64,000 nucleotides of DNA, from positions 62,001 to 126,000 of the forward strand of contig JAECUM010001127.1 in assembly GCA_016617855.1 (NCBI GenBank), read 5' to 3'. Position 1 is the stretch's first letter. Each line of letters begins with the position of its first letter. Below, piece by piece: positions 1 through 13,800 of the stretch. The notes below the pieces were generated by a model. It had not been told where the DNA came from, did not search any database, and was given only the letters and a program-made list of their open reading frames with translations. Both the position numbers and the translations under genes were made by a program. Origin of the DNA: Megalonaias nervosa. Taxonomy: Eukaryota; Mollusca; Bivalvia; Unionida; Unionidae.

Positions 1-1345
1 GATATAGATATAAGCCATAGGCAGGATACATTAATTCTTGGATTTATTGATGATATAGATATAAGTCATAGGCAGGATAAATTAATTCTTGGCTTTATTG
101 ATGATACAGATATAAGCCATAGGCAAGATACATTAATTCTTGGCTTTATTGATGATATAGGTATAAGTCATAGTCAGGATACATTAATTCTTGGCTTTAT
201 TGATGATACAGATATAAGTCATAAACAGGATACATTAATTCTTGGTTTTATTGATGATGTATGCAAGTCATAGTCAGGATACATTAATTCTTGGATTTAT
301 TGATTATTTAGATGTAAGTCATAGGCAGGATAAATTAATTCTTGGATTTATTGATGATATAGATATAAGTCATAGACAGGATAAATTAATTCTTGGCTTT
401 ATTGATGGCTTTATTGATGATATAGATATAAGTCGTAGACAGGATAAATTAATTTTTGGCTTTATTGATGGCTTTATTGATGATATAGATATAAGCCTTA
501 GACAGGATAAATTAATTCTTGGCTTTATTGATGATGTAGATGCAAGTCATAGGCAGGATACATTAATTCTTGGATTTATTGATGATATAGATATAAGTCA
601 TAGACAGGATACATTAATTCTTGGCTTTATTGATGGCTTTATTGATGATATAGATATAAGTCATAGACAGGATAAATTAATTCTTGGCTTTATTGATGGC
701 TTTATTGATGATACAGATATAAGTCACACACAGGATACATTAATTCTTGGCTTTATTGATGATGTAGATGCAAGTCATAGGCAGGATACATTAATTCTTG
801 GATTTATTGATGATATAGATATAAGTCATAGACAGGATAAATTAATTCTTGGATTTATTGATGATATAGATATGTCATAGACAGGATACATTAATTCTTG
901 GCTTTATTGATGATATAGATATAAGCCATAGACAGGATAAATTAATTCTTGGCTTTATTGATGATATAGATATAAGTCACAGGCAGGATACATTAATTCT
1001 TGGCTTTATTGATGATATAGATATAAGCCATAGGCAGGATAAATTAATTCTTGGCTTTATTGATGATATAGATATAAGTCATAGACAGGATACATTAATT
1101 CTTGGCTTGATTGATGATATAGATATAAGCCATAGACAGGATAAATTAATTCTTGGCTTTATTGATGATATAGATATAAGTCACAGGCAGGATAAATTAA
1201 TTCTTGGCTTTATTGATGATATAGATATAAGCCATAGACAGGATAAATTAATTCTTGGCTTTATTCATGATATAGATACAAGTCATAGGCAGGATAAATT
1301 AATTCTTGGCTTTATTGATGATATAGATACAAGTGATATAGATAT
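1..1345 (+). repeat. 51-bp minisatellite, about 26 copies, running off the left edge
   Basis: The unit reads GATATAGATATAAGTCATAG followed by GCAGGATAAATTAATTCTTGGCTTTATTGAT. Some copies have an extra 12-bp duplication of GGCTTTATTGAT. The length is a multiple of three and one frame is stop-free, giving a 17-residue repeat (D-I-D-I-S-H-R-Q-D-K-L-I-L-G-F-I-D). The frame is broken near 258 and near 870 by 2-bp losses. Open stretches are about 1-257, 242-880 and 1107-1478. Probably non-coding; an open frame through a 51-bp unit is expected by simple amplification of one open unit. Confidence 0.9.
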
Positions 1346-1800
1346 GAAAAGTGCATTGATTCTCAATACTACGTTTTTAAATACATTGCTTCATATGGTA
1401 ATGGGCCACAACAATTTATGTCAAGAACTGTTTGATATAATCAGAGCCATTTTCGGAGAAGAAAGCCAGTCATGTTAAGAAACTGACTTCATTGTCTTGA
1501 TAAGAACTTGATAAAGAAGAATCACAAGAAATGTGATTTATGGATTGATATGTGTGATGTGTGAGGCCTTTTACATAGGTCAGATGAAAAATGAACTACA
1601 ACAGAAATGACAGTACATAGCAAACACAAACAGAAGAGCTCAGGTTATTAAAAGTCAGTAAATTTATACATAACTGTTCAGGAGGAAATTTCAAAGTCTT
1701 TCCCTTATGTAAATTATTAACTAATAATGAAACTTTAATTGAAGAAAAGGAACTATGTAATACAAGATGCATGTATACATATTATGTTTGAATAACATCA
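1346..1800. other. Intergenic or intronic sequence, no feature seen
   Basis: Unique AT-rich sequence between the 51-bp and 40-bp arrays. The 51-bp frame continues 40 codons into it (to 1478) without any recognisable domain. Confidence 0.4.
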
Positions 1801-2117
1801 TTAGCTACAAACAACCTCTGTCAGATCAGACCATTAACTGTTAACTACAAACAACCTCTGTCAGATCAGACCATTAACTGTTAACTACAAACAACCTCTG
1901 TCAGATCAGACCATTAACTGTTAACTACAAACAACCTCTGTCAGATCAGACCATTAACTGTTAGCTACAAACAACCTCTGTCAGATCAGACCATTAACTG
2001 TTAACTACAAACAACCTCTGTCAGATCAGACCATTAACTGTTAGCTACAAACAACCTCTGTCAGATCAGACCATTAACTGTTAACTACAAAGAACTTCAG
2101 TGTCAGATCAGACCAGT
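1801..2117. repeat. 40-bp tandem repeat, about 8 copies
   Basis: The unit is TTAACTACAAACAACCTCTG followed by TCAGATCAGACCATTAACTG. The first seven copies differ only by A/G at position 4, and the eighth is degenerate. Confidence 0.92.
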
Positions 2118-2275
2118 TTGATTATGTAGCTTGTGGCAGCTTAAGGGAACATTTTTAAGATTAGAAACATTTCTTGTGCTGGCCTCAGCATGTATTAAAA
2201 CCATGAGCCCTATATTTCTACTAGTAATGAAATGATCCTTATGCATATACATGTAGTTTGTATTACTGTAATTTA

Positions 2276-2310
2276 AGTTAGGGTTAGGGTTGGGGTTAGG
2301 TTAGGATTAG
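2276..2310. repeat. Short interstitial TTAGGG-like tract
   Basis: Four to five imperfect copies of the metazoan telomere repeat (TTAGGG with variant GTTGGGG and GATTAGG). Too short to be a telomere; common in mollusc genomes. Confidence 0.6.
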
Positions 2311-2535
2311 GACTACATAATTAGCTTCTAATTGGTTGACAGCATGTCATTGCTGATACTGTAATTCTCAAAATGTATTTTAATTTGCCTGTGATTTGCT
2401 ATCATGTCTAATATTAAACAAGATATCAATGATATATTCATTTCTTTTTCCAAGTTACTGCCAGTATATACTTAAGGTCACTATGATTGAGTAATTTTGA
2501 TTGACAGTTTTCCATGAGTCAGAAACAAAAATAAG

Positions 2536-2748
2536 TTGATAGTTTTGAACTCAGATGGTATTTATACTTTTTCTACCATCCACAGCATGGAAATACTGAA
2601 AGATAAGATTGTATTGGACCCACAGTGGATGATTGATGCCCTCAAATCTCTTATCACTGCCGAGATGTTTATCCTGAGAAATACTCCAGCTGTCTCAGAC
2701 AAGTGGTTTGAGTTCAAGAAGAAGGAAAACTGTCTCCAGAACTTATTG
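2536..2748 (+). CDS. Exon: N-terminal part of COR domain, with a one-base frame break
   Basis: The frame contains the COR hallmark VLDPQWMIDALKSLIT (about residues 31-46 of this exon), followed by a tryptophan-phenylalanine helix, as in ROCO and MFHAS1-like proteins. The frame is open from 2518; the true acceptor is unclear (AG at 2521-2522 or 2534-2535). After the AAGAAGAAGG run at 2716-2725 the family match (G-K-L-S-P-E-L-I) continues in the next frame, starting at codon 2724. In that frame the exon ends at 2748 with one base of an Asp codon, exactly what exon 8047-8174 needs. One base is therefore missing upstream of 2724. In the unbroken upstream frame the sequence runs into the intron and stops at 2799. 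The donor is GTACAT at 2749. Confidence 0.75.
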
Positions 2749-5700
2749 GTACATATTTTACATTGCAAAATATATTTTCAGAAGTGGTTTTCTCTTTAAA
2801 TTTAATGTTAATTGATGTAAAGAGCACACCAGGATGACAATGTGACATCTATTCATCCATCCTTACGTCCATTACAAAAGTGAATTAGCTCACAGTTAAA
2901 TAGTCTTGGACAAAACTTTGTGAAAAGCTTGCAGTTGGGGTAAGGTTAAAGCTTATCAGCTTTGGAGAGAAAGGTCAAATGTAAAGAAAAATTGTTGCTG
3001 CACAATAAAATGAATTCTACCTCACATCCCTGGACTATTTTTGGGGTTAGAAAGTCTAAGGACATGGTCACTGTGAACAAAAATTGCTTTCACATAGTAT
3101 CCTTGGTATTGCATCCTGGATCATACTTTGTAGATAATTTGTACTTTGGTAAGGAATAAGATGATTGATTTTGTGGTCAAAATATCAAATGTCAAGGTCA
3201 CTGTGATTGAAACCAAGAAAAATGGTGTCTGCACAATAATAGTCTTCATAGCAGACTTGAAACATTGTAGATCACTTGCACTTGAGATAAAGGAATGTTT
3301 ATCATTATTGAGGTCATATGTGAAGGTCACTGCCTAAAAGAAGGACAATTTTGTCTACATAGAGATCTATAACGAACTTTGTGGATTGTTTGCATTTGGA
3401 GTGAAGAAGAAGCATTTTGATATTAGGTCAAAGGTCATGATCACTGTGACTGAAAAAAGATCAGTATATTTTGCATGATAACTTTGGTTCTAGATAATGT
3501 ACACCATAGTCTGTGGAGAGCTTGCACTTGAGGTATGAAAGAGGTCTGTTGATTCAGATAGCAAAAGATCAAAGAACATAGTCATTGTGAGTCAAACAAA
3601 AATTGGTTTTGCAGAATAACAGTTTCTGGAGTAATTTGTTTTGACCAAAAAATGGTCCCAGTAATTCATATTACATTGGTTAAGTATTTGTGTTCATGTT
3701 CATCTTTTATTATATATACATTTTACAGAATGTTAAAAGCTGTATGACTTATAATTTATATTGTGCCTAATGTTCCCTTATATTTGGAAGGGTTTATCAT
3801 CCTAAATTTTATGCAGTTGATGTTTACATTTTCCAAACTTTGCTTTTAGTTGGCACCATGTAGCCACTACTGTGCTTGTGTGCTATAAAACTCTATGACA
3901 TAAATATATATATCATTTATTGGGTGTTGTTTATGTTTTAATCATGAGACTTGATAATTGGATGCACCTGTCTTACTACTACACCTTTATAATCAGTGAA
4001 GGTCATTGTGACCTACATTTTATGGTTCATTAAGTATTTGTATGTAGTGTTTACTGTACATTGTTTTCGATGATATGTGTATATTCAAGCCTTCACAGTT
4101 TTTTTTGTGATCATTGTAGTTCATAGTAGGAATAAATATGTCTATTCAGTGGTAAACTTTCCATATTCATGACTATACATTGTATATTGCGATATGTTAC
4201 ACTCATTAGTGGTGCACAGTACAATCATATAAAGGAGTATAAAACTTAGATGAGTGGACTGCATTCTCAAATTTGCCATCCCTTTGACTGAAAGTCTTAA
4301 GCAATGACCCTTAAAATATGGAGTTGTGGAATAAAAGCAAAAATGGGGGAAATATGATCATTGTTGTTGTAGATTCCTAATAATGGCATGTCTTTGTTTT
4401 TGATTCTGATCCTGTTTTCATGCAAGATTCATTGGAGCTAATCAGGAACCAGACTAGATTTTTTTTTGGTGTACCTCAGATACTTGAAACTGCAGGTCCT
4501 TGTTGACATGGGTGTTTTCACCAAAAAAGACCTTGTACAATATCTACTTGGTCCTCAGTGAAAATGGTGCTGATCTGGGGTTTGATATGGCAGACACAAT
4601 TTCCAGCATGTAAATCTTGGTATTACTACTTTTCCTGTTCAATGTTTTGCATGTTTTATTCAAGATTGCAGAAGAATTCATTCCCAAGTCCTCATCTAAC
4701 TCTAAAAGAACCAAAAATCGTGGTTCACTGAAAATTGTAAAGAAGCCATTAGACAACGCCAAGAAGCGTTGAAACAATTTAATAATCATCCAGTGCCTGA
4801 AAATTTGAGTATATGCCAGATATTATGGGCTATAGCTTTCCACTCAATTAAAGAATGTAAGAGAACATGATGGGAAAACTATTTTCTACTTTAAACTCTT
4901 AATCCTCTGTAAGATAGTATGAGACATGATCCACAAAATAAATGGTAAGAGAAACAACAGCTGTTTAGCATAAAAAGTTTAACAATAAAAACTTCCAGCT
5001 ACAAATTTGACAGAGCAAATGTACTCACTGATGGTTTTCCTAAATATTCATCTTCTAATTGATCAGGAGATTTTCAAAGGCTGAAAAGGCAAAACGAGAA
5101 TATACATTTAAAATTCACATAAAATAATTCAGAAGGCTATAATGTTTCATTTTTGGAATTTGTGGATGCATTAAACAGGACCCATGATACATCCACTCGA
5201 TCAGACAAAATACATTTATCAGGTTTTGAGACACCTAATGAAACCCTCAATAATTGTTCTACTGGAAATTTTCAATGATGGACCATTGGTAATGTACCAA
5301 AAACTGGAAAGAGGCCATTGTAATACATATTCCAAACACAAGCAAGGATAGCACAGATCCTATCAACTACCATACCATTACATTGATGAACTTTGTCTAT
5401 AAAACATTGGAATGAATGATCAATGCAAGGCTTGTTTAGTATCAGGATACTAACAATTTAATATCTCCATTCCAGGGTGGTTCTGATATGGTCATAGTAT
5501 CAGCAATCATCTGGTTAAGCTTGAAACATTCATTCACAATGTTTTTATCAAGAAAAAATATTTAGTAGCTGTCTTGTCTGACATGGAAAAGGCCTATGAT
5601 ACATCATGGAAGTACAGAGTAATGAATGACCAGAATGATCAGGGTTTAAACGACTGTCTACCCCCTTTTCTTTGAAACTTCTCAGATTTGTTGTTGTTGT

Positions 5701-7811
5701 TGTAGGGTTTAATGCCATTTTCAGCACAAGATAGGCTACATGGTGTACAGCATAAATGGTGGAGGAAGAACCCAGGAAAATCCCTGAAAAGAACCACTGC
5801 CCCATGAGAAGCTACTGGGAAGCTTTCTCACATACCCACATTGGCCGAGCCCAAGACTCGAACCCATGCAGACAGAGGTGAGATGGCAGTGATCCATAAT
5901 GGGGATTGCTTTTGACCACTCGGCCACTTGGGGCCCCTTCTCAGATATGTATGAAGAAGAGATGGGTTTGACTCTGGGGAGTATTTTATCTGTTATGCCT
6001 TTTAACATAAAAATTAATAACATCAGCAAGTGTTTGGCTACTGGTGTGGATTGTTCTTTATATGTTGATGATTTCCTTGTATGCTTTTGGTCCAAACATA
6101 TGCATAAAATTGAATGAAAATTGCAACAAAATATAAACAAGATTTAAAATTGGGCAATTGCCATTGGTTTTAAATTCTCAAAATCCAGAACGGTATGTAT
6201 CCATTTCTGTCCACTGTGAAGACAATATGATGACCATAAACTCATGTTAGATGGAACATTTATACTGGTTGTTGAGGAGATAACGTTTTCTGGTATTGTC
6301 TTCAACATAAAATCCCTGTCATTTGACTCGTTAGGTAACTGGAAGCTAAATGCTTGAAAGTTATTGATTTTCTCCAAGTAGTAGCACACACTGACTCGAG
6401 TGCTGTTTGAAAAGTTGTTCTTAACCTATACAGAACCTTTATTATATCCAAACTGGACTATGGTTGGATTGTTTATGGTTCAGTGAGAAAGTCATATTTA
6501 AAAATGCTTGACGCAATTCACCGTCAAGCAATACTACTCTCATTGGGAGCATTTAGAACATCCCCAAGTGAAAGCCTTTTGACTGAAATGAACATGTCAC
6601 CTCTATCATATCAGAGAAACATTATATTTACAATATGCCCTAAAATCAACATCTAACAAATTAAACCCTGTTTTTGCATGTGTTTTCCAACCCAACTACA
6701 AAACATTGTAAAAAAAAAAAACCAAATGTCAGTCCAACCTTTAGCAGTAGAGTATCTTCCAGCCTTGGGAATACAGACATTGCTTTTAAAAAATCCAAAA
6801 GTCATTTGTGTCAGTAACACCACCTTGGCTTCAAAAACATCCCAAAGTATTTTTTTTTCTACATGAAGGAAAACATCAGAGAGGAATCCTTCCATTTTTC
6901 ATAACTTTTACAAGGAACATCTCTATAACTTCAATAACTACACTGACAGTTCAAAAGATAGTGATAAGGCTGCAACCTTCATTAGTGGAAGTCACACTAC
7001 AAAACTTTGTTTAACAGATGGTGCATCAATATTTCCAGCAGAAGTCAGGGCAATACACCTTGACCTGAAATATATAGAAATGAAAGATACTTTAAACTCC
7101 ATCTTGATGTCATCAGTAACAAGCTCGATATGGTCAAACCTTCATTAATCAAATGGCCTCCTCCTGCAGAACCTTCTGGGGTGAGATAAGCATTGCACAA
7201 ATTAGAACTGGTGATACTTATATAACCCATTCCTACTTACGAAAGGGTGAAGATCCACCCAAGTATTTCTTGCAGTGAACCCTTTATCATGAAGCACTTT
7301 CTAATAGATTATTTGATCTCCAACCTATGTTCAGTGATTACTAAAATTTTCATCACATGAAAGAGTGTTTTGATATAGTAAATTTGTCTTGCATTTTTAA
7401 TATCTTGAAGGAAGTTTCCATTTATTTTAAAATGTATGTTGTGTGAGCTTTTGTTTACCATGTGTACTGTCAATCACCCTAACTTATTTTTTGTTATCTA
7501 AATAGCTGGTTTGCTGTAAAAGCATAATCAATGAATCAATCACTGTTATGACCTCAAAGATGGAACAGTGCCTCTCTCATGTTTCTATACTGCACTTTAT
7601 TTCATTTTTAAGATTTAATAAATATTTGTTTTCAGTATTGAAAATAATATCTAATAGTCAAACAAAATCTGTAGAACTATGATATAGTTAGATGGTACAC
7701 CTTATTCTTTAAATGTCTTTTAGAGTTCTTGACAATGAATGACACATTCATTAGTTGTAGATGTGGCTTTTTATTTGTACATAAGATATCTATAATCTTT
7801 CTTTCTTATTT

Positions 7812-7851
<40 letters not shown>

Positions 7852-10800
7852 TTTAGATGTATGAATGATGCATTCCAAAATACAGAATTATTATCTTAAC
7901 ACAATTAATTATATAACTAATTAGAGATGATTCAGTCTTTATCCACATTTTTGAGAGACTATATTTCCTTAGAATTGTGTTGCAAATTGAATATATGTGA
8001 AAACTTACTACCAATGTTACTAACAGAATTTTTTTCTTAATTTAAGATGCTATCTGGACAAAAGAAAAACATCCCAATCTCCATGATAACAAAGAACACA
8101 TTTTACTGCTGATGGAGAAATTAAACATCATTGCCACACCAAGATGTTACAGTGAGGATGGGTCTGAAATCAAGGTTAGTCGACTCTAAAGTCTGAATTT
8201 GATCTTTTCTTCCATAATTTGCGTTTTGTTTTTAGAGCATTGCATTAAAAACAGTTACTCTGTCTTATATGTTGTTCGGATGCGAGAGGTTGCAGGTTCG
8301 AACCCCGACCATGACAAACCAAAGACTTGTAAAAATGGTGCTAGTAGTTGCCTCACTTGGTGCTCAGCATTAAGAGGTTTGTGTTAGGACTGGTTGGCCT
8401 GGTGTCAAAATAGTGTGACTGGGTGGGAAATGATGCTATATGTCTGTGTCATGATGCCTCAGTGCCACACTGCAGACATCGTAGCGATATGGCTGAAAAA
8501 ACTGTTAATGCTACATTAAAAATCTAAATTACACACAAACTGCAACTCAGTTTTTATGGTATTTCAATAATTTTTGGAGCATTGCTTCTGAAACTTCATT
8601 ATTGTATTTTGGAGATTATATTTAAGTTAACTGCAGTGCTGGCTGTCATGCAAATCCAAGGGAGGTCCTTTATTTAGCAGGGTATACTTCATTCAATGCA
8701 AGTTCAAACCATCAATCTACATGCAGTGGTGCCATTATGCTCAATAGCATGGACACATGCTTTGAACCAAACCCTATTGTTGTTTGTTGTTGTCATACTG
8801 TGATCACAGTTTATTGAGTTAGGTATCTACGATTTCAAGGCAAAATAAAATTGTAATTACTTGTACATCGATGCAAAATTCTAATGCAAGAACACATAAG
8901 CAAACAATAATTAATCAAAAGGGAGAGGTACTGTTACAGCAGCCTGTGAATGCTGAATTTTTGTCATCATTTGATCAAATGATATGCAAATCTGAATTAG
9001 GTAGAAACAATAATAAAACAAAAAATTAATCAATTTATTGACTTTTCAAACAAATTATATTGGCTCATGATATTTCCATATAATTATCATACATGCCAGC
9101 CCTGAGAGGTATATGCATACATTTTGATAATGTAAGTTTGCCTAAATAACTGAATTTAGAACTTGCTGCATGCATCTTGTGATGTAGTCTTGGACTTGTG
9201 GGTCAGCTTATATGCGGGTCATACAATTTTTAATGTTTTTGACTTTTCATTTTGTAGAGTTGGCTTATATGTGAATGAGCTTATATGTGAGTATGTACTG
9301 TAATTATCAGAAAGTTAATTTTGATAGTCCAGTGATAATTTTTCAGTGCTTCATACCCAACAAACCACTTATCCTCCCTGCTTATAGTGGGTTTGGGAAT
9401 TGCTTCAACATTATACATTTTTATGTTTTCACTTTTAGTATTTACCTTAATTTTGTGAGGGCTCATGACATTAGATTCATTTATTTTATTTAATGCAGTC
9501 TGCATTATTAGTATCAGTGTGTATTATTAAGATCAATGTGCTTTACTAGGATCCAGGTACATTAAGATCAATCTATATTCAATGTGCATTATTAAGATGA
9601 ATGTATTTTTAAGATCAGTATGTATTCAGTGTGCACTAATATGACAATGTGCATTATTAAGATCGATGTGTATTAAGATCAGTCTGCATTATTAAGATCA
9701 ATGAGTATTAAGATCAGTCTGCATTATTAAGATCAGTGTGTATTAAGATCAGTCTGCATTATTAAGATCTATGTGTCTTAAGATCAGTCTGCATTTTAAG
9801 ATCAATGTGTATTAAGATCAGTCTGCATTATTAAGATCAATGTGTCTTAAGATCAGTCTGCATAATTAAGATCAATGTGTCTTAAGATCAGTCTGCATTA
9901 TTAAGATCTATGTGTATTAAGATCAATGTGTCTTAAGATAAGTCTGCATAATTAAGATCAATGTGTATTAAGATCAGTCTGCATTATTAAGATCAATGAG
10001 TATTAAGATCAGTCTGCATTATTAAGATCAATGTGTATTAAGATCAGTCTGCATTATTAAGATCAATGTGTAGTAAGATCAGTCTGCATTATTAAGATCA
10101 ATGTGTCTTAAGATTAGTCTGCATTATTAAGATCTATGTGTATTAAGATCAATGTGTCTTAAGATCAGTCTGCATAATTAAGATCAATGGGTCTTAAGAT
10201 CAGTCTGCATAATTAAGATCAATGTGTATTAAGATCAGTCTGCATAATTAAGATCAATGTGTATTAAGATCAGTCTGCATTATTAAGATCAGTGTGTCTT
10301 AAGATCAGTCTGCATTATTAAGATCGATGTGTCTTAAGATCAGTCTGCATTATTAAGATCGATGTGTATTAAGATCAGTCTGCATTATTAAGATCAATGT
10401 GTCTTAAGATCAGTCTGCATTAAGATCAAAGTGTCTTAAGATCAGTCTGCATTATTAAGATCTATGTGTATTAAGATCAATGTGACTTAAGATCAGTCTG
10501 CATAATTAAGATCAATGTGTATTAAGATCAGTCTGCATAATTAAGATCAATGTGTATTAAGATCAGTCTGCATAATTAAGATCAATGTGTATTAAGATCA
10601 GTCTGCATTATTAAGATCAGTGTGTCTTAAGATCAGTCTGCATTATTAAGATCAATGTGTCTTAAGATCAGTCGGCATTATTAAGATCTATGTGTATTAA
10701 GATCAATGTGTCTTAAGATCAGTCTGCATAATTAAGATCAATGTGTATTAAGATCAGTCTGCATAATTAAGATCAAAGTGTCTTAAGATCAGTCTGCATA

Positions 10801-13800
10801 ATTAAGATCAATGTGTATTAAGATCAGTCTGCATTATTAAGATCTATGTGTCTTAAGATCAGGCTGCACTATTAAGATCAATGTGCATTAAGATCAGTCT
10901 GCATTATTAAGATCAGTGTGTCTTATGATCAGTCTGCATTATTAAGATCAATGTGTCTTAAGATCAGTCTGCATTATTAAGATCAATGTGTCTTATGATC
11001 AGTCTGCATTATTAAGATCAATGTGTCTTAAGATCAGTCTGCATTGTTAAGAGCAATGTGTCTTAAGATCAGTCTGCATTATTAGGATCAATGTGTCTTA
11101 AGATCAGTCTGCATTATTAAGATCAATGTGTCTTAAGATCAGTCTGCATTGTTAAGATCAATGTGTATTAAGATCAGTCTGCATTATTAAGATCAATGTG
11201 TATTAAGATCAGTCTGCATTATTAAGATCAATGTGTATTAAGATCATTTTGCATTAAGATCTATGTGTCTTAAGATCAGTATGCATTATTAAGGTCAATG
11301 TGTATTAAGATCAGTCTGCATTATTAAGATCAATGTGTATTAAGATCAGTCTGCATTATTAAGATCAATGTGTCTTAAGATTAGTCTGCATTATTAGGAT
11401 CAATGTGTATTAAGATCAGTCTGCATTATTAAGATCAATGTGTATTAAGATCAGTGTGCATTATTATGGCAGTGTGCATTATTAAGATCAATATGCATTA
11501 AGATCAGTATGCATTATTATGACAATGTGCATTATTAAGATTGATGTGTATTACGAACAGTGTACATTATTAAGATCAATGTGTCTTAAGATCAGTCTGC
11601 ATTATTAAGATCAAATTAATCTCTAAGCAACTTTAGTAGAGATCACAGATTGCTTTATTTATTACATGTGTACAAAATCTATATGAATTGTTGGATGTCC
11701 AATTTGCTGTTATCTTCTGACAATGCCGGTGTACATGTAAAAGGTGGGAAGAAGCATGTTCTTCCTGTCTCCATGAATCCTTAAGATTTTGTGATGTATC
11801 TATGTCTATACATAACTGGAATTGACTGTGTCTCCTTGAATAAAAATAAGAATGCAAAACTGTATCTTCTAGGAGAGAACTACTGTTAACATCTGTATAA
11901 CTCATTGGTCATAAACTAAATAATATAAAGAAGTAAAACCAGTTAAGTTTTGCAAAACTTAATAATTTAATTCTCTAAATTATAAAATGAAAAGTTAAGA
12001 AGAACTTACAGGATTATGAATTAAATAAAATAAAATATTATCCTAAAACATTCCACAGAAGTCCAAAAGAATCAAGTGCTCAAAATGAATTCCAGGTCCT
12101 CGAATATACTGATGTGCCAATAGTCTTCATGTATCACGATGACATTTTCCAGAACTCCATTAAATTTACAATAATTCCAGAATAACATTTTAATCCAATG
12201 AAAACTTTGTAATTCCAATGAATAATCCAAACAAATGTTTCCTTTCAAATCATATCTAAACACAACATTAAATATATGTGCAGACTGACTTTAAAATAAG
12301 AACATAGGAAATAGGAGTGAATTAATTGTCTAACAATAGGTCCTTATTTACATTATTAAGGCCCTAGAGCACAAGTTTTCCTACTTGCTACATATGTCAC
12401 AATATCCCACATCACCAAGGAACCCACCTGACCAACCCATCCAATGGAAACTACCCCAAACTCAAACAGATTTATTATAAATGTTAATGTTAAGAATCGT
12501 AATGTTATATATACCAATATGATGTGTATTATTATTCATTAACATAGTTTGTACAGGTTATTTAGTTAATAATATTTTAAATACTAGTATCCATTATGAA
12601 TAGGTTTGTACTGTACGATGAGTCATGTATCAAGTGCATAGATTTATACATAAAGTTCCAAAGTTGAGTTGCACTATTGTTCAAGTAAATATCATGTGAT
12701 ATGACAAAGACATGGGTTCTTTAAAAGCCACTATGACCTAATTTCTGATCGGTTAAAAACTAATCTCGTTCACTAGTTCTGATCATTCTAGAAAGAATGC
12801 GCATCTTTTATTTTCTCTGTATTATGTAGTAGCTTTGTATATAGGATAATTCTTACATAGAATTATACATTCTTAATAGTAAACACCAGTCTTGGAAGTT
12901 ATTCAGTGAGATGGTTCATTTATTTAATTTGACAATTCATTGGAATTACAGCACTCAGAATATTCAGATTATTCGGAATTATAGCTATTGGAATTACTGG
13001 GAATTCACTTAAAGACATTTGGCTATTTAATTGCTGTTATGGAATTACTGTGAACTCATTTAAAGACATTTTAGAATTATATCAAAGTGATTCTTCTGTA
13101 CTGCTGATACATCAGTACGCTACTGGATATTACTTGGAATACCTTTGGAACTCATTCAGATTACTCAATACTTTTGACTTGATAGAACATTTAAGAATTT
13201 TCAGGATTTCATTCACAGTACTGTAAGTTACTTTTAATTATTTCACTTTGTATTTTGAGGAATTAAATTATATTTTCAATTATACAAAACATTTTGTTAT
13301 TTTGCTTTTTCTTGTTACTTATTATAAGTCTATAGGGTCATAAATGTAAACACCTATTTATCGATCATATGCAATGTACAGTCATTATATAGATATAGAT
13401 AACAGAATCCTTGTGGGGTAACATCTACTTCTCAGGATTCACTGCACCTTGTTAATATAGTGTGCCCTCTATGAAGAGGGCAGCATCCATTTTTGGGGCT
13501 ATAACCTCCTACTCTGATCTGAAGCACAAGCACATTTGTGAACCCAATTATTTAGCATGGTTGCTTCCTCCCAGTTTGGAGGAGTGTAAAAGTTCTTCAG
13601 GTACCCGACACCAGGCAATGAGTAGTGCACACAACTCCAAACAGGATAATGCATTGTTCTTAGTATTCTAGTTCTAGGGAAAGTTATTCCAACATATCTA
13701 GTTCGCCTTTTACTTAGGTGGCTGGTCATTAATCAACAATCACCAAATACATGCCATCGGTCACTGTGTATTGTACACCAGGCACTGAACATCGAGAACA

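Noticed and set aside
1801..2117. CRISPR-like array (40-bp unit)
   Set aside because: Units are contiguous with no unique spacers, in a eukaryotic context; a simple tandem repeat.
2276..2310. TTAGGG-like tract as a telomere or fusion point
   Set aside because: Only four to five imperfect repeats with normal sequence on both sides.
8285..8320. tRNA gene from the GGTTCGAACCCC B-box
   Set aside because: No acceptor or anticodon stem pairing; the context matches a tRNA-derived SINE.
9505..11614. CRISPR-like or origin-type iteron array
   Set aside because: Contiguous 35-bp minisatellite without spacers and without associated genes.
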